Shown in pieces: positions 44,930 through 53,822 of a stretch of DNA of 56,817 nucleotides. How positions within the stretch are numbered: position 1 is the first letter of the stretch; each line of letters opens with the position of its first letter. The stretch spans positions 1 to 56,817 of the forward strand of contig RECW01000130.1 in assembly GCA_007693835.1 (NCBI GenBank). The letters are read 5' to 3'. The position numbers were made by a program, and so were the translations under genes. The notes beneath the pieces are model-generated. The model saw only the letters and a program-made list of their open reading frames with translations, was not told the origin of the DNA and searched no databases. The DNA comes from Paracoccaceae bacterium (GTDB lineage: Bacteria > Pseudomonadota > Alphaproteobacteria > Rhodobacterales > Rhodobacteraceae).

Positions 44930-45697
44930 ATGAAGATCGGAGCGCAGACGCCGGCGGTGGTGACCGGCGCGGCGAGCGGGCTCGGCGAGGCCACGGCGCG
45001 GATGCTGGCGGCGGCGGGGGCGAAGGTCGCCGTGCTCGACCGCGACGCCGCCCGCGGCCCAGGCGTAGCCGCGGAGATCGGCGGCCTGTTCCACGAGACC
45101 GACGTCACCGACGACGCGAGCGTCCGCGCCGCCCTCGCCGCGGCGGCCGAGGCGCACGGACCCGCCCGCATCGCCGTGAACTGCGCCGGGATCGCGCCGG
45201 CGGCGCGCACGGTGGGCCGTGACGGCGCGCACCCGATGGCGGTGTTCGAGAAAGTGATCGCCGTGAACCTCGTCGGCACCATGCGCGTCATGGCCGAGGC
45301 CGCCGCCGCCATGGCGACGCTCGACCCGCTCGACGGCGACGGGCTCCGCGGCGTCGTGGTGAACACGGCCTCGGTGGCGGCCTTCGAAGGGCAGATCGGG
45401 CAGGCGGCCTATGCGGCGTCGAAGGGCGGCGTGGCGGCGCTCACGCTGCCGGCGGCGCGGGATCTCGCGCGCCACGGCGTGCGCGTCTGCGCCATCGCGC
45501 CCGGCCTCTTCGGCACGCCGATGCTGCGCGGCCTTCCGGAGGACGTGCAGGAAAGTCTGGCGAAGCAGGTGCCGTTCCCCGCGCGTCTCGGCGATCCGGC
45601 CGAGTACGCCGCGCTGGTGCGGTTCATCGTCGAGACCGACTACATGAACGGCGAGGTGATCCGGCTCGACGGCGCGATCCGCATGGGACCGCAGTAG
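44930..45697 (+). CDS. SDR, 3-hydroxyacyl-CoA dehydrogenase type II-like
   Basis: AVVTGAASGLGEATARMLAAAGAKVAVLD...NCAGIAPA...YAASKGGVAALTLPAARDLARHGVRVCAIAPG. Confidence 0.88.
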   Translation: MKIGAQTPAVVTGAASGLGEATARMLAAAGAKVAVLDRDAARGPGVAAEIGGLFHETDVTDDASVRAALAAAAEAHGPARIAVNCAGIAPAARTVGRDGAHPMAVFEKVIAVNLVGTMRVMAEAAAAMATLDPLDGDGLRGVVVNTASVAAFEGQIGQAAYAASKGGVAALTLPAARDLARHGVRVCAIAPGLFGTPMLRGLPEDVQESLAKQVPFPARLGDPAEYAALVRFIVETDYMNGEVIRLDGAIRMGPQ

Positions 45698-45700
45698 AGC

Positions 45701-45722
45701 GGGAGGGGCCGCGGCCCCTCCC
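45701..45722. terminator. Perfect palindrome between convergent genes (bidirectional terminator candidate)
   Basis: GGGAGGGGCCGCGGCCCCTCCC, 11+11 perfect inverted repeat. Confidence 0.55.
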
Positions 45723-45730
45723 GAACGGCG

Positions 45731-46213
45731 TCACTCGGGCAGGATGACGGCGTCGATCACGTGGATCACGCCGTTCGACGCCACGATGTCGGCGGCGACC
45801 ACGTTGGCCCCGTCCACGGTGACGCCATCGGTCGCGTCGATGTCGACGGTGGAACCCTGCACGGTCTCGGGGCTCAGCGTCTGGCCGGCGATGTCGGCGG
45901 ACATCACGGCGCCGGGCAGCACGTGGTAGGTCAGCACGGCGACGAGCTGGTCGCGGTTCTCCGGCAGCAGCAGCGTCTCGACCGTGCCCTCGGGCAGGGC
46001 GGCGAAGGCCTCGTCGGTCGGCGCGAACACGGTGAACGGGCCGTCGCCGCGCAGCGTCTCGACCAGACCGGCGGCCTCGACGGCGGCGACCAGCGTGGTG
46101 AAGTTTCCGGCCCCGATGGCGGTGTCGACGATGTCGAGCTCGGCGGCCGAGGCGGAGAAGGCGGCGGCGGACATGGCCGCGCCGACGGCGGCGGAAGCGA
46201 AGGTGCGAAGCAT
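45731..46213 (-). CDS. Secreted fasciclin (FAS1) domain protein, copy 1
   Basis: Signal peptide [52 protein letters not shown]...[13 protein letters not shown]...[11 protein letters not shown]. Confidence 0.9.
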   Translation of the reverse strand: MLRTFASAAVGAAMSAAAFSASAAELDIVDTAIGAGNFTTLVAAVEAAGLVETLRGDGPFTVFAPTDEAFAALPEGTVETLLLPENRDQLVAVLTYHVLPGAVMSADIAGQTLSPETVQGSTVDIDATDGVTVDGANVVAADIVASNGVIHVIDAVILPE

Positions 46214-46267
46214 CGCGGGCGTCCTCTCTGTTTGCGATCCAGTGCCGGATCGATGCTGCGACATTTA

Positions 46268-46299
46268 GCACGGCACGGCGGCGCGCCACCGTGCCGTGC
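46268..46299. repeat. 32-bp near-perfect palindrome upstream of fasciclin copy 1
   Basis: GCACGGCACGG-C-GGCGCGCC-A-CCGTGCCGTGC; 11-bp perfect arms with an inner GGCGCGCC palindrome. Confidence 0.85.
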
Positions 46300-46403
46300 C
46301 CAAAAGATTGTGTCTGTCCAAAGGGTTGACCCGAGGGTGCGGCGGCTTAGGCCATGCTTTCGCCATGTTTGCGCCGCGGCCTGAGGGTCAATCCCCCAGC
46401 ACT

Positions 46404-46889
46404 TCAGGAGGCGTCGAGCAGCACGCTGTCGATGACGTGGATCACGCCGTTCTCCGCCTCGATGTCGGCCGCGACCACCTGCGCCGAGCCGACGCGGACC
46501 GCGGCGCGGTCCTCGTTGTCGATCACGATGGTCTCGCCCGAGAGCGCGCCGGCGCCGAAGGCGAGCCCCTCGATCTCGGCCGAGGGCAGCGCGCCGCGCA
46601 CCACGTGCCGCCCGACCAGCGCACGCAGCTCGTCGCGGTTGGCGGGGTCGAGCAGCGACTCCACCGTCCCTTCGGGCAGGGCGGCGAAGGCCTCGTCGGT
46701 CGGCGCGAACACGGTGAAGGGACCGTCGCCGCGGAGCGTCTCGGCGAAGCCGGCGGCCTCGGCGGCGGACAGCAGCGTCTGGAAGGTTCCGGCCGCCTCG
46801 GCGGTCTCCAGGATGTCGCCGCGGGCGGCCATGGCCGCTCCGGCCGAAAGAACGCTCACGCTCAGCGCGGCGAGCAGGGTCTTCTTCAT
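46404..46889 (-). CDS. Secreted fasciclin (FAS1) domain protein, copy 2
   Basis: MKKTLLAALSVSVLSAGAAMA signal; [29 protein letters not shown]...VIHVIDSVLL. Confidence 0.9.
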   Translation of the reverse strand: MKKTLLAALSVSVLSAGAAMAARGDILETAEAAGTFQTLLSAAEAAGFAETLRGDGPFTVFAPTDEAFAALPEGTVESLLDPANRDELRALVGRHVVRGALPSAEIEGLAFGAGALSGETIVIDNEDRAAVRVGSAQVVAADIEAENGVIHVIDSVLLDAS

Positions 46890-47189
46890 GGTCAACCTCC
46901 TCATGGTGGCGATCCGCGAGTCCGTCGCGGTCGTCGCCCATGTGGCGGTCGGCGCGGACGGACCAAGACCGCCGGGGCCGCACGCTCGTAACGAGAGCGT
47001 GAAGTCATTGAAGTAAATGGATAAACTGTGGCGCACACAGGGTGCTTGGGGCGATTTCGCGACAGGCGCCGGAAAATCGCCGCGGCGTCGTCGCGATCGG
47101 TGCAGAAAACTATTTCCGACAGGAATGGTCGCGCTAAAACCACGCAGCGCGACGGTCGTCGCGCGACTCTCGAAGAAGGATCGACGCCC

Positions 47190-47675
47190 ATGCCCATCGC
47201 CGTCGGCGACACGCTTCCCGCCGCCACCTTTCGCCTGAAAACCGACGCCGGCCTCGGCGAGATGACGTCGGCCGACGCCTTCGCCGGCAAGGTCGCCGTC
47301 TTCGCCGTGCCCGGGGCCTTCACGCCGACGTGCCACAACGCCCACGTGCCGAGCTTCGTGCGCAACGTCGCCGCCCTTCAGGCCAAGGGCGTGGAGCGGA
47401 TCGTCTGCATTTCGGTCAACGATCCGTTCGTGATGGCCGCCTGGGGCGACGCGACCGGCGCCAGCGCCGCCGGTGTGATGATGCTCGCCGACGCCGACGC
47501 ATCCTTCGTCGCGGCTGTCGGGCTGGAGTTCGACGGCTCGGGCGCCGGCCTCGGCATGCGGTCCAAGCGGTGGTCGATGCTCGTCGAGAACGGCGTGGTC
47601 AAGGTGCTGAACGTAGAGGAGAGCCCGGGTCAGGCGACCTGCTCGACCGGCGACGCCCTGCTCGACCAGATCTGA
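47190..47675 (+). CDS. Peroxiredoxin (Prx5-type)
   Basis: VGDTLPAATFRLKT...VFAVPGAFTPTCHNAHVPSFVRN...IVCISVNDPFVMAAWG. Confidence 0.93.
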   Translation: MPIAVGDTLPAATFRLKTDAGLGEMTSADAFAGKVAVFAVPGAFTPTCHNAHVPSFVRNVAALQAKGVERIVCISVNDPFVMAAWGDATGASAAGVMMLADADASFVAAVGLEFDGSGAGLGMRSKRWSMLVENGVVKVLNVEESPGQATCSTGDALLDQI

Positions 47676-47679
47676 CCGA

Positions 47680-49779
47680 TCAGACCGGCGCGCGCGCGCG
47701 CTTTGCGAGGGCGATGCTGAGCGCCAGCATCGCGAGAACGCCGGCCGCGCCCGCACCGTTCGCGACGGGCGCGGCGGGCCACAGCGCCGCCGCGCCGGCG
47801 GCCCCGGCCGCGACGCGCAGGGGCCAGGCCAGCCGCGACTCCATCCACCCCTCCATCGAAGCCGCCAGACCGTAGACGCCGACGGCGGCGAAGGCGGTGA
47901 TGCGCAGCGCCTCGGCCCAGTCGCCCGAAAGGATCGGCGTGAAGGCGAAGAGCAGCGGCACGATGTAGAGGCCCTTCGCCAGCTTCCAGCTGGTGAAGCC
48001 CGTCGCCATCGCCGGCGCGCGCGCGATGGCCGCCGCGGTGAACGCCGCGAGGCAGACCGGCGGGGTGACGTTCGAATCCTGGCTCAACCAGAAGATGATC
48101 ATGTGCGCCGACAGGAGCGCGGCCATCGCCGTCTCCCGCGCGATGGCGGCGTCGCGGAGCGGCCGCAGCGCCTCGATCGGCAGCGACCCGATCAGCGCCC
48201 GCGCCTCCGCCGTCGGGATCGGCCCGGCCATCGCCGCGGCGGCCGCCTCGGGCGAGGCCAGCATCAGGATCGGCGCGGCGGTCTGCGGCAGGGTTCCCGT
48301 CGCGAGCATCGTCACCAGCGTCGCGTCGGAGATCATGCCTGCGAGCGCGGGGGCGGAAAGCGTCGCAAGCACGATGTAGGCCGCGGTGACCGGCAGCCCC
48401 ATGCCGAGCACCAGCGAGGCGACGGCGATCAGCGCGATGGCGACCAGCACGTTCCCGCCCGCCCACTGCGCGATCATCAGCGAGAACACGTTGCCGACGC
48501 CCGCCGTCGAGATCACGTTGACGACGACGCCGACCGCCACCAGCAGCACCGCCGTCATGATCATGTTGCGCGCGCCGAGCGCCAGCGCCTCGACCACCGC
48601 CCGCGGCCCCATCCGCCGTGCGCCGAGCCAGCTCGCCGCCACGGTCGCGCCGATGCCGATCACGGCGGCGTAGGAGGGGGTGTAGCCCGAGAGCAGCGCC
48701 CAGATCACGGCGCCGATGGGCAGGAAGAACGCGGCGCCGCCCGCCTTCATCGCGTCCCACAGCGACACCGCGACCCCCGGCATGGCGCCGAGGCCCTGCC
48801 GCTTGGCCTCGATTCGCACGAAGAAGGCCACCGACAGGAAGTAGAGCAGCGCCGGCAGCGCCGCGACGGCGACGATCCGGTCGTAGGGAATCCGCGTGTA
48901 GCTCGCCATCACGAAGGCGCCGGCCCCCATGATCGGCGGCATCACCTGACCGCCGGTGGAGGCTGCGGCCTCGACCGCGCCGGCGAACTTCGGCGGGAAG
49001 CCCGCCCGCTTCATCAGGGGGATGGTGATGACGCCGGTCGAGGCGGTGTTGGCGACCGCCGAACCCGAAATCGTGCCGGTCAGCCCCGAGGCGATCACCG
49101 CGACGAGCCCCGGCCCGCCGATCATCCGCCCCGCCACCGCCCGCGCCAGCGCGATCACGAAGTCGCCCGCGCCCGAGCGCAGCAGGAAGGCGCCGAAGAT
49201 GATGAACGGAAAGACCGTCGCGGCCGAGATGCGCGCGATCGAGCCGAACATGGCGTCGTCGCCGTAGAGGCTGCGGAACAGCACGGTCTCGGGGCTGAGT
49301 CCGGGGAAGTTGAACACGCCCCCGACGAAGCGTCCCCACCACGCCACATAGCCGAGGGCGAGGATCATCAGGACCGGAATCACCGGCCCCGCCGCGCGCC
49401 GGGCGAACTCCAGCGCGCCGACCAGCACGACGCAGCCGGCGACCCAGTCGAGCGTCGAGAGCCGCACGCCGCGGGCGTAGATCGCGCTCTCCGCCCGCGC
49501 CACGTAGAGCGCCGCGGCGGCGACCGCGAGGCCGAGCGCCAGGTCGACCCACAGCCATCCGCGCCCGCGCATTCGCCGCGAGGCGGGCGTCCAGAGCGCG
49601 CAGAGCAGCGCGAAGCCGCCGAAGTGGATGACGTTGCGCTCTATGTCGCTGACCAGCGGGGTCAGCGCCGCCGCGAGATGGAAAACCGAGAGCGCGACGG
49701 CGAGCCCCGTCGCGCCCCAGAGCCACGGCCCCGCCAGCTGGCGCTGGGCGTCGCCGCCGATCTCGTCCTCGGGCGTCAT
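47680..49779 (-). CDS. TRAP transporter permease, fused 4TM/12TM (TAXI-type)
   Basis: ~700-aa polytopic protein; PGLSPETVLFRSLYGDDAMFGSIARISAATVFPFIIFGAFLLRSGAGDFVI...GQVMPPIMGAGAFVMASYT. Confidence 0.92.
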   Translation of the reverse strand: MTPEDEIGGDAQRQLAGPWLWGATGLAVALSVFHLAAALTPLVSDIERNVIHFGGFALLCALWTPASRRMRGRGWLWVDLALGLAVAAAALYVARAESAIYARGVRLSTLDWVAGCVVLVGALEFARRAAGPVIPVLMILALGYVAWWGRFVGGVFNFPGLSPETVLFRSLYGDDAMFGSIARISAATVFPFIIFGAFLLRSGAGDFVIALARAVAGRMIGGPGLVAVIASGLTGTISGSAVANTASTGVITIPLMKRAGFPPKFAGAVEAAASTGGQVMPPIMGAGAFVMASYTRIPYDRIVAVAALPALLYFLSVAFFVRIEAKRQGLGAMPGVAVSLWDAMKAGGAAFFLPIGAVIWALLSGYTPSYAAVIGIGATVAASWLGARRMGPRAVVEALALGARNMIMTAVLLVAVGVVVNVISTAGVGNVFSLMIAQWAGGNVLVAIALIAVASLVLGMGLPVTAAYIVLATLSAPALAGMISDATLVTMLATGTLPQTAAPILMLASPEAAAAAMAGPIPTAEARALIGSLPIEALRPLRDAAIARETAMAALLSAHMIIFWLSQDSNVTPPVCLAAFTAAAIARAPAMATGFTSWKLAKGLYIVPLLFAFTPILSGDWAEALRITAFAAVGVYGLAASMEGWMESRLAWPLRVAAGAAGAAALWPAAPVANGAGAAGVLAMLALSIALAKRARAPV

Positions 49780-49798
49780 GCCGCCCGCGTCGCGCCCG

Positions 49799-50812
49799 TC
49801 ACTCCGCGATCAGGCGCGCCGGCACGTCGACGCCGATCTCCTGAAAATACCGCAGCGCGCCGGGATGGAGCGGCAGCGGCAGCCCGTTCAGCGCCGTCTC
49901 CAGCGTGAATTCTTCGGTGGCCGGGTGGATGGCGCGGAGGAAGGCGAGGTTCTCGAACATCGTCCGGGTGATCTGGTAGACGTGCTCCTCCGGCACGTCG
50001 GCGTTCACCGCGAGGAAGTTCGGCTGCGCGATGGTCACGACATCGTAGTCCTGCCCCGGATAGGTCCCGGCCGGGATGTCGTAGGCCGTCCAGAGATTGA
50101 AGCCGCCGTCGGCCTCCTCGACCTGCTCGGGCGAGAAGGTCAGCAGGCGCACCCGGTCGGACGCGGCGGCGAACAGCTGCGTCAGCGCGCCCACCGGCAC
50201 GCCGGCCGGCGTGGAGATCCCCGCGACCTGGCCGTTCTGCAGCGCCTCCGCCGCCGGCCCGTAGCCGCCGTAGACCAGCGTGAAGTCCTCGTCGATGTTC
50301 ACGCCGAGATTGCCGAGGATGATGCGGTTCGAGCCGATGGTGCCCGAGTTCTGCGCGCCGAGCGCCGCGCTGCGGCCCTTGATGCCGACGAAATCCGCGA
50401 TGGTGCCGGTCTCGGCGTGGTCGGCGCCGACGACGAAATGCTCGACGTTCGGCCAGAGCCCCGCCACCGAGCGCAGGTTCTCCTGCGGTCCGTCCGCCTC
50501 GACTGGCCCGACGCCCTCGGCGGCGAAATAGCCGAACAGGCCCTGCAGGATCGAGAACTGCGCCTCGCCCTCGCGCATCAGCCGGATGTTCTCGCCCGAT
50601 CCGGCGGACGAGATCGCCGACATGCCGATGCCTTCCGAGGGCTCGAGCCGCACCTTGGTCAGCGTCGCGATGGCGACGCCGACAGGGTAGTAGGTGCCGC
50701 CGGTGGAGGCGGTGGCGAGGATGTAGTTCGCGCTCTGCGCGCCTGCGCCCGATGCCGAGACGACGGCGGCGAGAGCGGCGCCGGCGATGGCGGCGCGACG
50801 TGTCATGGACAT
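49799..50812 (-). CDS. TAXI family TRAP transporter solute-binding subunit
   Basis: Signal peptide; YILATASTGGTYYPVGVAIATLTKV...MSAISSAGSGENIRLMREGEAQFSILQG. Confidence 0.92.
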   Translation of the reverse strand: MSMTRRAAIAGAALAAVVSASGAGAQSANYILATASTGGTYYPVGVAIATLTKVRLEPSEGIGMSAISSAGSGENIRLMREGEAQFSILQGLFGYFAAEGVGPVEADGPQENLRSVAGLWPNVEHFVVGADHAETGTIADFVGIKGRSAALGAQNSGTIGSNRIILGNLGVNIDEDFTLVYGGYGPAAEALQNGQVAGISTPAGVPVGALTQLFAAASDRVRLLTFSPEQVEEADGGFNLWTAYDIPAGTYPGQDYDVVTIAQPNFLAVNADVPEEHVYQITRTMFENLAFLRAIHPATEEFTLETALNGLPLPLHPGALRYFQEIGVDVPARLIAE

Positions 50813-50907
50813 GGTTCCCCCCCTTGGGAAGCTGCGCTTTCCGCGCGTTGCGGCGTCAGCCTAGGAGAGCGCGCGGCGGAGGGCCAGCCCCCGCCGCGAA
50901 GCCGATG

Positions 50908-51270
50908 TCAGGCTTCCTCGGACTTGCCAGGATACAGCAGGCCGAGCGCCACGTAGGAGATCACCACCGCGCCGCCGGCGCCGAGCACGAAGACGCCTGC
51001 CAGCACCAGCCAGTCGATGGGCCCGCCGAACGCCGAGGTCGGCGTCGAGCTGGTGAAGTACTTGGTGAAGGCGACCGCCGCGACGCCGCCGAGCGGGGCC
51101 AGCAGCTCCGCCTTGACGAAGCGGCTGGTGCGCAGGCCCCGGTCGCGGATCAGCACGACGAGGAACGCCGCCGCGCCGACAACCGACACGATCACGATCG
51201 CCCACCACCAGAACAGGCCGAACATCTCCTGAAACACCGCGACCAGCATCCCGAGCGTGAGATCTTTCAT
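50908..51270 (-). CDS. Small multi-TM protein downstream of SQR (family not verified)
   Basis: MKDLTLGMLVAVFQEMFGLFWWWAIVIVSVVGAAAFLVVLIRD...WLVLAGVFVLGAGGAVVISYVALGLLYPG; 12 nt after SQR. Confidence 0.7.
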   Translation of the reverse strand: MKDLTLGMLVAVFQEMFGLFWWWAIVIVSVVGAAAFLVVLIRDRGLRTSRFVKAELLAPLGGVAAVAFTKYFTSSTPTSAFGGPIDWLVLAGVFVLGAGGAVVISYVALGLLYPGKSEEA

Positions 51271-51282
51271 GGCGTCGTCTCC

Positions 51283-52659
51283 TCAGGCCTGACCGCGGAT
51301 CATGGCGAAGTAGGTCGGCTTCAGCGCCACCTTCTTCATCAGCCACGAGATCCAGAGCTCCTCCAGCGGCGCCACGACGCCGGGGAAGGAGGGAACGAGG
51401 TTGTCGTCGTAGTCGAACTCGATCAGCATCGCCCGGCCGATCCGCGTGATCAGCGGGCAGGAGGTGTAGCCGTTGTAGCTTTCGAGCGACTCGCGCCCGG
51501 CGATGTCGGCCACCAGATGATCGACCGCCACGGGCACCTGCCACTTGACGCTGGCCGCGGTCTTGCCCTTCGGCACGCCGGCCACGTCGCCGACCGCGAA
51601 GACCTCCGGATAGCGCAGGTGGCGCATGGTGTGGCGGTCGACCTCGACCCAGCCGTCGTTGGCCCAAGGCCCCTCCCGCCACGGCAGCGGGCTGTTGCGC
51701 ACGGGCTCCGGCGCGCGCATCGGCGGGATGACGTTGATGAAATCGTAGTCGCATTCCGCCGTGCCGTCGGGCGTGGTGAAGAAGGCGAGCTTCTTCACCG
51801 GATCGATGCCTTTCAGCACGTGGCTGCGGTGCACCTCGACGCCCTTGCGGTCGAACAGCATCCGCAGCTTCTCGTTGACGATCGGCACGCTGAACAGCGC
51901 GTTCGCATGGGCGAAATACTTGATCTCCGACTGCTCCCGCGTGCCGTTGGTGCGCAGGATGTCGTCGACGATCATGGTGTATTTCAGCGGCGCGCCGGCG
52001 CACTTCATCTCGGTGGCTGGTCGGCCGAACACGCCGACGCCGCCGCGCTCGGCGAAGCGCATCATCTCGGCGGCGGTGGCCGCCGCCTCCTCGGGGCCGG
52101 CGTAGACCGCGCCGACGCCGTCGCGGCCGATCAGGCGGCGCTCGAAGCCCTCGACCGCGTCGAAGTCGAGGGTCAGGCCCGCGGCCACGATGAGGAAGTC
52201 GTAAGGCACGCTTCTGCCGGAGGCGGTGACGACCTTGCGCCCGTCAGGGTCGATCTCGGCCGCGGCCTCCTCGATCCACGCGACGCCGTCGGGGACCCAC
52301 TCGGCGGTCGACGACAGCACGTAGTCGGCCGGCTGCAACCCGGCGGCGACCAGCGTGAAGCCCGGCTGGTAGTAGTGGCGCTTGCGCGGATCGATCAGCG
52401 TGATCTCGGCGCCGACGACCTCGCGCTTCAGCCGCGCCGCGCAGGAGAGGCCGGCGGCGCCGGCGCCGACGATCACGATGCGCGCCCGCGACGCGACCGG
52501 AGACACCGCCCGCGCCGCCGGCGGAGCGGCGAGGAAAAGGCTCAGCGCCGCGGCGCCCGCAAGCATGTCGCGGCGGGTGAGGCCGCGGCTTTCCAGCATC
52601 CGAATCACCGCGGAGTCGGCGGCGAACGGGGAGAACGTCCGTCCCGTCATGCGTTTCAT
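51283..52659 (-). CDS. Sulfide:quinone oxidoreductase-like flavoprotein (type II/SQOR-like) with Tat-like signal
   Basis: RGLTRRDMLAGAAALSLFLAAPPAARA signal; IVIVGAGAAGLSCAARL; MKCAGAPLKYTMI and YNGYTSCPLITRIGRAMLIEFDYD motifs. Confidence 0.85.
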   Translation of the reverse strand: MKRMTGRTFSPFAADSAVIRMLESRGLTRRDMLAGAAALSLFLAAPPAARAVSPVASRARIVIVGAGAAGLSCAARLKREVVGAEITLIDPRKRHYYQPGFTLVAAGLQPADYVLSSTAEWVPDGVAWIEEAAAEIDPDGRKVVTASGRSVPYDFLIVAAGLTLDFDAVEGFERRLIGRDGVGAVYAGPEEAAATAAEMMRFAERGGVGVFGRPATEMKCAGAPLKYTMIVDDILRTNGTREQSEIKYFAHANALFSVPIVNEKLRMLFDRKGVEVHRSHVLKGIDPVKKLAFFTTPDGTAECDYDFINVIPPMRAPEPVRNSPLPWREGPWANDGWVEVDRHTMRHLRYPEVFAVGDVAGVPKGKTAASVKWQVPVAVDHLVADIAGRESLESYNGYTSCPLITRIGRAMLIEFDYDDNLVPSFPGVVAPLEELWISWLMKKVALKPTYFAMIRGQA

Positions 52660-52680
52660 CCCTTGGTCTGCAATTTGTTT

Positions 52681-53157
52681 CTACTGATACTCACTGTATA
52701 ATAATTCCGTCGCGTCACCCTGCGACCCAAGGCCCAACAAACTGCGCAAATCGTCGCTGTCCGTCGTCAGGTCGGCAAGCGAATGCCGGTCAAGTTCGGC
52801 GAAGAACGCCTCCAGCGCGGCGACGAACGCGCGGCGCAGGCGGCACGCCGGGGCGAGGACGCAGGTGTTGGGCTCCGGCCCGAGGCATTCGGTAAGGCCG
52901 ACTCCCGTCTCCATGGCGCGCAGCACAGCGCCCACCGTGATCGCCTCCGGCGGCTGCGCGAGCCGAACGCCGCCCCGCCGTCCCCGCGTCGTTTCGATGA
53001 AGCCGGCCGCGGCGAGGGCATGCGCGATCTTCGCAAGATGCGTTTCGGACATCCCGCAGGTTTCGGCGATGTGGGCCACCGTCACGAGACGCTCCGGGTG
53101 GAGCGCGCAGAACATGAGCAGCCGCATCGCGTGATCGGAACGGACCGTGAGGTGCAT
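52681..53157 (-). CDS. Rrf2 family transcriptional regulator
   Basis: MHLTVRSDHAMRLLMFCALHPERLVTVAHIAETCGMSETHLAKIAHALAAAGFIETTRGRRGGVRLAQPPEAITVG; Cys triad CLGPEPNTCVLAPAC. Confidence 0.9.
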   Translation of the reverse strand: MHLTVRSDHAMRLLMFCALHPERLVTVAHIAETCGMSETHLAKIAHALAAAGFIETTRGRRGGVRLAQPPEAITVGAVLRAMETGVGLTECLGPEPNTCVLAPACRLRRAFVAALEAFFAELDRHSLADLTTDSDDLRSLLGLGSQGDATELLYSEYQ

Positions 53158-53367
53158 GGCGAGCCTCCCGCATTAGCGCCCTCGACAAGTCGAATTTTAG
53201 TCCTTTTGCGAAACTGTGACTTGACGCCGATCATGTCAGCCGGAATATTCCCCATCGGAAAAACGTGAAATTGTCGCAGGATGAGATCGAGGGCGCACCT
53301 TTCGCCGCACCCGCCTGAAGCAGGCGCCTTCTCTCGCCGCCCCGGCCGACCCAAGCAGGAGACATCC

Positions 53368-53799
53368 ATGCGCATGCTGATCGCCGCCCTCGCCGTCACG
53401 CTTCCGTTCGCCGCCGCCGCGGAGGAGGCGCCGTCGGAGAAGCTCGTGACCGTCGTCGCCACGGCCGAGCCCCAGACGCAGCTGATGGCGATGGTGCTGA
53501 CCATGGCTGCGGTTCAGCAGGGGGCCGAGGCGCACATCCTGCTGTGCGGCCCCGGCGCCGACATCGCCCTGATCGACGCCCCCGACAGCGCGACCGCGCC
53601 GCAGGCGCCCCGCGGGATGAGCCCGCAAAGCCTGATGATGGCGATCATGGAGACCGGCGTTCCGGTCGAGGTCTGCGCCATCTATCTGCCCAACCTCGGC
53701 GCCGGGCCGGAGGTGCTGATCGACGGAGTCGCCGTCGCCCAACCGCCGGCGATGGCCGCGAAGATCATGGCCGAAGGCGTCCGCGTCCTCAGCTTCTGA
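53368..53799 (+). CDS. Secreted DsrE-like protein
   Basis: Signal MRMLIAALAVTLPFAAAAEE; TQLMAMVLTMAAVQQGAEAHILLCGPGADIAL; DsrE/DsrF-like fold pattern. Confidence 0.65.
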   Translation: MRMLIAALAVTLPFAAAAEEAPSEKLVTVVATAEPQTQLMAMVLTMAAVQQGAEAHILLCGPGADIALIDAPDSATAPQAPRGMSPQSLMMAIMETGVPVEVCAIYLPNLGAGPEVLIDGVAVAQPPAMAAKIMAEGVRVLSF

Positions 53800-53822
53800 C
53801 GGACGGCGGCGGCAGAACAGGC

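Noticed and set aside
47689-47702. Alternating GC run (possible Z-DNA)
   Set aside because: Short, lies in coding sequence, expected in this composition.
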